Assembly: GCA_028752905.1 (NCBI GenBank)
Contig: JAQNBH010000014.1
Location: 21,547,990-21,611,989, forward strand
Reading direction: 5' to 3'
DNA from: Cladorhizidae sp. MBARI D1340-BT2
Taxonomy: Eukaryota > Porifera > Demospongiae > Poecilosclerida > Cladorhizidae
Length of the DNA: 64,000 nucleotides
The notes beneath the pieces are model-generated. The model was not told where the DNA came from and ran no database searches. It worked only from the letters and a program-made list of their open reading frames with translations. Below, in pieces: positions 58,070 through 64,000 of the stretch (position 1 is the first letter of the stretch; each line of letters opens with the position of its first letter). Made by a program: the position numbers and the translations under genes.

Positions 58070-61000
58070 GAGATATAGGCCTAGGACTAGCACTCTACTA
58101 TAGAGATATAGGCTTAGTGCTAACACTCTACTATAGATATAGGCTTAGTGCTAACACTCTACTATAGAGATATAGGCTTAGGACTAGCACTCTACTATAG
58201 AGATATAGGCTTAGGACTAACACTCTACTATAGAGATATAGGCTTAGGGCTAACACTCTACTATAGAGATATAGGCTTAGGGCTAACACTCTACTATAGA
58301 GATATAGGCTTAATGCTAACACTCTACTATAGAGATATAGGCTTAGTGCTAACACTCTACTATAGAGATATAGGCTTAGGACTAACACTCTACTATAGAG
58401 ATATAGGCTTAGTGCTAACACTCTACTATAGAGATATAGGCTTAGTGCTAACACTCTACTATAGAGATATAGGCTTAGTGCTAACACTCTACTATAGAGA
58501 TATAGGCTTAGTGCTAACACTCTACTATAGAGATATAGGCTTAGGGCTAACACTCTACTATAGAGATATAGGCTTAGTGCTAACACTCTACTATAGAGAT
58601 ATAGGCTTAGTGCTAACACTCTACTATAGAGATATAGGCTTAGTGCTAACACTCTACTATAGAGATATAGGCTTAGTGCTAACACTCTACTATAGAGATA
58701 TAGGCTTAGTGCTAACACTCTACTATAGAGATATAGGCTTAGTGCTAACACTCTACTATAGAGATATAGGCTTAGGACTAACACTCTACTATAGAGATAT
58801 AGGCTTAGTGCTAACACTCTACTATAGAGATATAGGCTTAGTGCTAACACTCTACTATAGAGATATAGGCTTAGTGCTAACACTACTATAGAGATATAGG
58901 CTTAGTGCTAACACTCTACTATAGAGATATAGGCTTAGTGCTAACACTCTACTATAGAGATATAGGCTTAGTGCTAGCACTCTACTATAGAGATATAGGC
59001 TTAGTGCTAACACTCTACTATAGAGATATAGGCTTAGTGCTAACACTCTACTATAGAGATATAGGCTTAGGACTAGCACTCTCTACTATAGAGATATAGG
59101 CTTAGGGCTAACACTCTACTATAGAGATATAGGCTTAGTGCTAACACTCTACTATAGAGATATAGGCTTAGGACTAACACTCTACTATAGAGATATAGGC
59201 TTAGGACTAACACTCTACTATAGAGATATAGGCTTAGTGCTAACACTCTACTATAGAGATATAGGCTTAGGACTAACACTCTACTATAGAGATATAGGCT
59301 TAGTGCTAACACTCTACTATAGAGATATAGGCTTAGTGCTAGCACTCTACTATAGAGATATAGGCTTAGTGCTAACACTCTACTATAGAGATATAGGTTT
59401 AGTGCTAACACTCTACTATAGAGATATAGGCTTAGTGCTAGCACTCTACTATAGAGATATAGGCTTAGGGCTAACACTCTACTATAGAGATATAGGCTTA
59501 GGGCTAACACTCTACTATAGAGATATAGGCTTAGGGCTAACACTCTACTATAGAGATATAGGCTTAGTGCTAGCACTCTACTATAGAGATATAGGCTTAG
59601 GGCTAACACTATACTATAGAGATATAGGCTTAGTGCTAGCACTCTACTATAGAGATATAGGCTTAGGGCTAACACTCTACTATAGAGATATAGGCTTAGG
59701 GCTAACACTCTACTATAGAGATATAGGCTTAGTGCTAACACTCTACTATAGAGATATAGGCTTAGTGCTAACACTCTACTATAGAGATATAGGCTTAGTG
59801 CTAGCACTCTACTATAGAGATATAGGCTTAGTGCTAACACTCTACTATAGAGATATAGGCTTAGGACTAACACTCTACTATAGAGATATAGGCTTAGTGC
59901 TAACACTCTACTATAGAGATATAGGCTTAGTGCTAACACTCTACTATAGAGATATAGGCTTAGTGCTAGCACTCTACTATAGAGATATAGGCTTAGGGCT
60001 AACACTCTACTATAGAGATATAGGCTTAGGGCTAACACTCTACTATAGAGATATAGGCTTAGGGCTAACACTCTACTATAGAGATATAGGCTTAGTGCTA
60101 GCACTCTACTATAGAGATATAGGCTTAGGGCTAACACTCTACTATAGAGATATAGGCTTAGTGCTAGCACTCTACTATAGAGATATAGGCTTAGGGCTAA
60201 CACTCTACTATAGAGATATAGGCTTAGGGCTAACACTCTACTATAGAGATATAGGCTTAGTGCTAACACTCTACTATAGAGATATAGGCTTAGGGCTAAC
60301 ACTCTACTATAGAGATATAGGCTTAGTGCTAACACTCTACTATAGAGATATAGGCTTAGGGCTAACACTCTACTATAGAGATATAGGCTTAGGGCTAACA
60401 CTCTACTATAGAGATATAGGCTTAGGACTAACACTCTACTATAGAGATATAGGCTTAGGACTAACACTCTACTATAGCTTAGGACTAACACTCTACTATA
60501 GAGATATAGGCTTAGTGCTAACACTCTACTATAGAGATATAGGCTTAGTGCTAACACTCTACTATAGAGATATAGGCTTAGGACTAGCACTCTACTATAG
60601 AGATATAGGCTTAGGACTAGCACTCTACTATAGAGATATAGGCTTAGTGCTAACACTCTACTATAGAGATATAGGCTTAGGACTAGCACTCTACTATAGA
60701 GATATAGGCTTAGTGCTAACACTCTACTATAGAGATATAGGCTTAGAGCTAACACTCTACTATAGAGATATAGGCTTAGTGCTAACACTCTACTATAGAG
60801 ATATAGGCTTAGTGCTAACACTCTACTATAGAGATATAGGCTTAGGACTAACACTCTACTATAGAGATATAGGCTTAGTGCTAACACTCTACTATAGAGA
60901 TATAGGCTTAGTGCTAACACTCTACTATAGAGATATAGGCTTAGTGCTAACACTCTACTATAGAGATATAGGCTTAGGACTAACACTCTACTATAGAGAT

Positions 61001-61770
61001 ATAGGCTTAGGACTAACACTCTACTATAGAGATATAGGCTTAGTGCTAACACTCTACTATAGAGATATAGGCTTAGGACTAACACTCTACTATAGAGATA
61101 TAGGCTTAGTGCTAACACTCTACTATAGAGATATAGGCTTAGTGCTAACACTCTACTATAGAGATATAGGCTTAGGACTAGCACTCTACTATAGAGATAT
61201 AGGCTTAGTGCTAACACTCTACTATAGAGATATAGGCTTAGGACTAACACTCTACTATAGAGATATAGGCTTAGGACTAACACTCTACTATAGAGATATA
61301 GGCTTAGTGCTAACACTCTACTATAGAGATATAGGCTTAGTGCTAACACTCTACTATAGAGATATAGGCTTAGGACTAACACTCTACTATAGAGATATAG
61401 GCTTAGTGCTAACACTCTACTATAGAGATATAGGCTTAGTGCTAACACTCTACTATAGAGATATAGGCTTAGTGCTAACACTCTACTATAGAGATATAGG
61501 CTTAGTGCTAACACTCTACTATAGAGATATAGGCTTAGGACTAACACTCTACTATAGAGATATAGGCTTAGTGCTAACACTCTACTATAGAGATATAGGC
61601 TTAGGACTAACACTCTACTATAGAGATATAGGCTTAGGACTAACACTCTACTATAGAGATATAGGCTTAGTGCTAACACTCTACTATAGAGATATAGGCT
61701 TAGTGCTAACACTCTACTATAGAGATATAGGCTTAGTGCTAACACTCTACTATAGAGATATAGGCTTAGG
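58070..61770 (+). repeat. 33-bp minisatellite, about 112 copies
   Basis: Unit GAGATATAGGCTTAGTGCTA followed by ACACTCTACTATA. Variation is confined mainly to two places: TTAGTGCT, TTAGGGCT or TTAGGACT, and AACAC or AGCAC. Because 33 is a multiple of 3, both strands stay open: plus-strand frames repeat RDIGLVLTLYY (59138-61843, 901 codons), minus-strand frames repeat SRVLALSLYLY (59073-61745, 890 codons). Small indels at about 58132, 58887, 59083 and 60478 break the register. It is very probably not protein-coding. It lies upstream of the first visible Gi-alpha exon, so probably in an intron. Confidence 0.97.
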
Positions 61771-62515
61771 AATAGTGCTAGTGTACATGTGTAAACTAGG
61801 GATACACAGATCCCTAGGGCTTGGACTACTGATATTAGCCTAGAGTTATGTACGTGTACGGCTAGAAATGTAGTCCTAGGGGCTAGGGCTACAGCTAAGC
61901 TTAAACAAAAGGAAGGCTTGGGAATAGTGCTTGGGAATAGTGCTTGGGGTAAGACTGCCTAAGGCTAGGACTAAGGCTCGAGATACATATATGCCTAGGT
62001 CTTACGACTATTGATAAGGCTAAGAGTAGGGAGTAGGCCTATGGCTAGGACTAGGAATATACAAAATGTAAGCTTAGGAATAGTGTTAGGGAAAGAGCAG
62101 GTCTAATGCTACATGTATATGGCTAGGGTTAATGCTAGGGCCTTGGGTTGGGCTACATACATACATGTACATGACAGTATGTATACATGTACAAAGGAGG
62201 CAACCAACTTTAAATAGAAATGAAGTCATACATGTAGTGCTCAAGATCTTTCTCAAGAGCTTTCTGAGAGAGAGTTCCCCTGTTAGACCAGGACTCTAAA
62301 TATCCTAAGCTTATCCTCGGCAATATTGGATCAACACAGGGTTGACAGGAAGTTGGCCTCCACTAATGGCAGGCTGAGTGATACTAGAGTAAAGTCAACA
62401 AATGCTAAACATTCAGTTTCGTGAAATAATATTTGAGGAAACGTTTTCTCCAGTAATCGAGAGTTTTCTGAGAGAGAATTTCTCTCTAAGAGTCACCGTA
62501 TCCCTATTGTTCCTG
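61771..62515. other. Degenerate flank of the minisatellite
   Basis: GGCTTGGGAATAGTGCTT, CTAGGACTAAGG and similar words continue to about 62150 without a fixed period. No exon is recognised from there to 62515. Confidence 0.5.
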
Positions 62516-62519
62516 CCAC

Positions 62520-62715
62520 CAGTGTGTGTGTGTGTGTGTGTATGTGTGTGATATTTGCGAGTGAGTGTGTATAAGTACTTGTGAGTGTGTTTGCGAGAGT
62601 GTGTGTATGTGTGTGTGTATGCATGAGTGTGTGTGATGTGTGTGTGAGCATGCGTGTGATGTGAGTACATGTGAGTGTCTGACTGTGTGAGTATGTGTGA
62701 GAGTGTGTGATAAAA
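62520..62715 (+). repeat. (GT)n / GTGAGT compound microsatellite
   Basis: A pure GT run at 62522-62540, then GT mixed with GAGT, GCGA and ATGT words. Confidence 0.9.
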
Positions 62716-62778
62716 GAGTATCACAAGTGAGTGTATGAGAGCCAGCCACTCAGTGTTTAGAATGCCTCAGATGGTTCT

Positions 62779-64000
62779 GCAGCAGAGGTACATATTGACT
62801 GACATTGCAGCAGAGGTAGTATGACATTGCAGCAGAGGTAGTATGACATTGCAGCAGAGGTAGTATGATATTGCAGCAGAGGTAGTATGACATTGCAGCA
62901 GAGGTAGTATGATATTGCAGCAGAGGTAGTATGATATTGCAGCAGAGGTAGTATGATATTGCAGTAGAGGTAGTATGATATTGCAGCAGAGGTAGTATGA
63001 TATTGCACCAGAGGTAGTATGACATTGCAGCAGAGGTAGTATGACATTGCAGCAGAGGTAGTATGACATTGCAGCAGAGGTAGTATGATATTGCAGCAGA
63101 GGTAGTATGATATTGCAGCAGAGGTAGTATGACATTGCACCAGAGGTAGTATGATATTGCAGCAGAGGTAGTATGATATTGCACCAGAGGTAGTATGACA
63201 CTGCAGCAGAGGTAGTATGATATTGCAGCAGAGGTAGTATGATATTGCAGCAGAGGTAGTATGATATTGCACCAGAGGTAGTATGACATTGCAGCAGAGG
63301 TAGTATGATATTGCAGCAGAGGTAGTATGATATTGCAGCAGAGGTAGTATGATATTGCAGCAGAGGTAGTATGATATTGCACCAGAGGTAGTATGACATT
63401 GCAGCAGAGGTAGTATGATATTGCAGCAGAGGTAGTATGATATTGCACCAGAGGTAGTATGACATTGCAGCAGAGGTAGTATGATATTGCAGCAGAGGTA
63501 GTATGATATTGCAGCAGAGATAGTATGATATTGCAGCAGAGGTAGTATGATATTGCACCAGAGGTAGTATGATATTGCAGCAGAGATAGTATGATATTGC
63601 AGCAGAGGTAGTATGATATTGCACCAGAGGTAGTATGACATTGCAGCAGAGGTAGTATGATATTGCAGCAGAGGTAGTATGATATTGCAGCAGAGGTAGT
63701 ATGATATTGCACCAGAGGTAGTATGACATTGCAGCAGAGGTAGTATGATATTGCAGCAGAGGTAGTATGATATTGCAGCAGAGGTAGTATGATATTGCAG
63801 CAGAGGTAGTATGATATTGCACCAGAGGTAGTATGACATTGCAGCAGAGGTAGTATGATATTGCAGCAGAGGTAGTATGATATTGCACCAGAGGTAGTAT
63901 GACATTGCAGCAGAGGTAGTATGATATTGCAGCAGAGGTAGTATGATATTGCAGCAGAGGTAGTATGATATTGCAGCAGAGGTAGTATGATATTGCAGCA
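62779..64000 (+). repeat. 22-bp minisatellite, at least 55 copies, running off the window
   Basis: Unit GATATTGCAGCAGAGGTAGT plus AT. Two main variable sites: GATATT or GACATT, and GCAGCAG or GCACCAG. Because 22 leaves remainder 1 on division by 3, all three minus-strand frames read the same 22-residue repeat (containing YYLCCN, ILPLLQ and HTTSAA) and stay open for 320, 382 and 373 codons. On the plus strand the unit carries TGA. Not likely to be coding. Confidence 0.97.

Noticed and set aside
59073..61843. Open frames of about 900 codons on both strands as a giant repetitive protein gene
   Set aside because: The frames are a consequence of a stop-free 33-bp unit; both strands are equally open, indels shift the register, and no unique N- or C-terminal domain or promoter context is seen.
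62757..63905. Three overlapping minus-strand frames of 320 to 382 codons as genes
   Set aside because: All three read the same repeat because the unit is 22 bp without minus-strand stops. This is an arithmetic effect of the array.
58070..64000. CRISPR array
   Set aside because: Units are contiguous with no unique spacers, the context is eukaryotic, and no cas genes are present.
57511..64000. Search for the missing Gi-alpha exons with the P-loop (GESGKS) or the 142-nt helical exon
   Set aside because: Neither the P-loop nor the Y-K-x-V-V-Y-S-N type segment is seen in this interval on the minus strand; they must lie further right.

Overview
The window looks like nuclear DNA of an early-branching invertebrate animal. 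The one host gene I recognise is a heterotrimeric G-protein alpha subunit of the Gi class, with spliceosomal introns of 0.8 to 10.8 kb. The DNA is AT-rich and full of decayed transposable elements: non-LTR retrotransposons of several kinds, Ty3/gypsy relics, piggyBac-like elements, and hAT-like, TTAA-flanked and pogo-like MITEs. I recall similar repeat proteins from sponge and cnidarian genomes, but the species cannot be fixed from this sequence. No bacterial operons, CRISPR arrays, rRNA genes or convincing tRNA genes were seen.

Layout. 1-36 kb is repeat-dominated with no recognisable host gene. It holds two facing tails of a LINE with a C-terminal restriction-like endonuclease (1-918), foldback repeats, a gypsy gag/pol relic (7.5-8.8 kb), a LINE reverse-transcriptase fragment (18.5-19.0 kb), a 3.25-kb endonuclease LINE (20661-23911, minus strand) lying inside an older unnamed multi-copy coding family (20.0-24.5 kb), a second gypsy relic (26.6-28.0 kb), an internally deleted piggyBac-like element with TTAA at both ends (29604-31632), and a further copy of the endonuclease LINE (32.2-34.4 kb).

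36.1-57.5 kb holds, on the minus strand, the last five coding exons of the Gi-alpha gene (57353-57510, 52370-52498, 48064-48193, 47127-47280, 36185-36375). Their lengths of 158, 129, 130, 154 and 191 nt match the last five coding exons of vertebrate GNAI genes as I know them, and they join in frame to 253 residues plus stop. The upstream exons, including the P-loop, lie beyond the right edge. The C-terminal tail has Val at position -4 instead of the Cys that pertussis toxin modifies. The 10.75-kb last intron contains an APE-type LINE on the opposite strand that was later hit by three DNA transposons, each with its target-site duplication still readable.

57.5-64 kb, probably intronic, is dominated by two minisatellites: about 112 copies of a 33-bp unit (58070-61770) and at least 55 copies of a 22-bp unit running off the right edge (62779-64000). 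Both create very long artificial open reading frames.

The window does not show a new multi-gene system. The best leads are the tail change in the Gi-alpha subunit, the roughly 350-nt polypyrimidine tract at one of its 3' splice sites, the dated nest of transposon insertions, and the higher-order structure of the two minisatellites.
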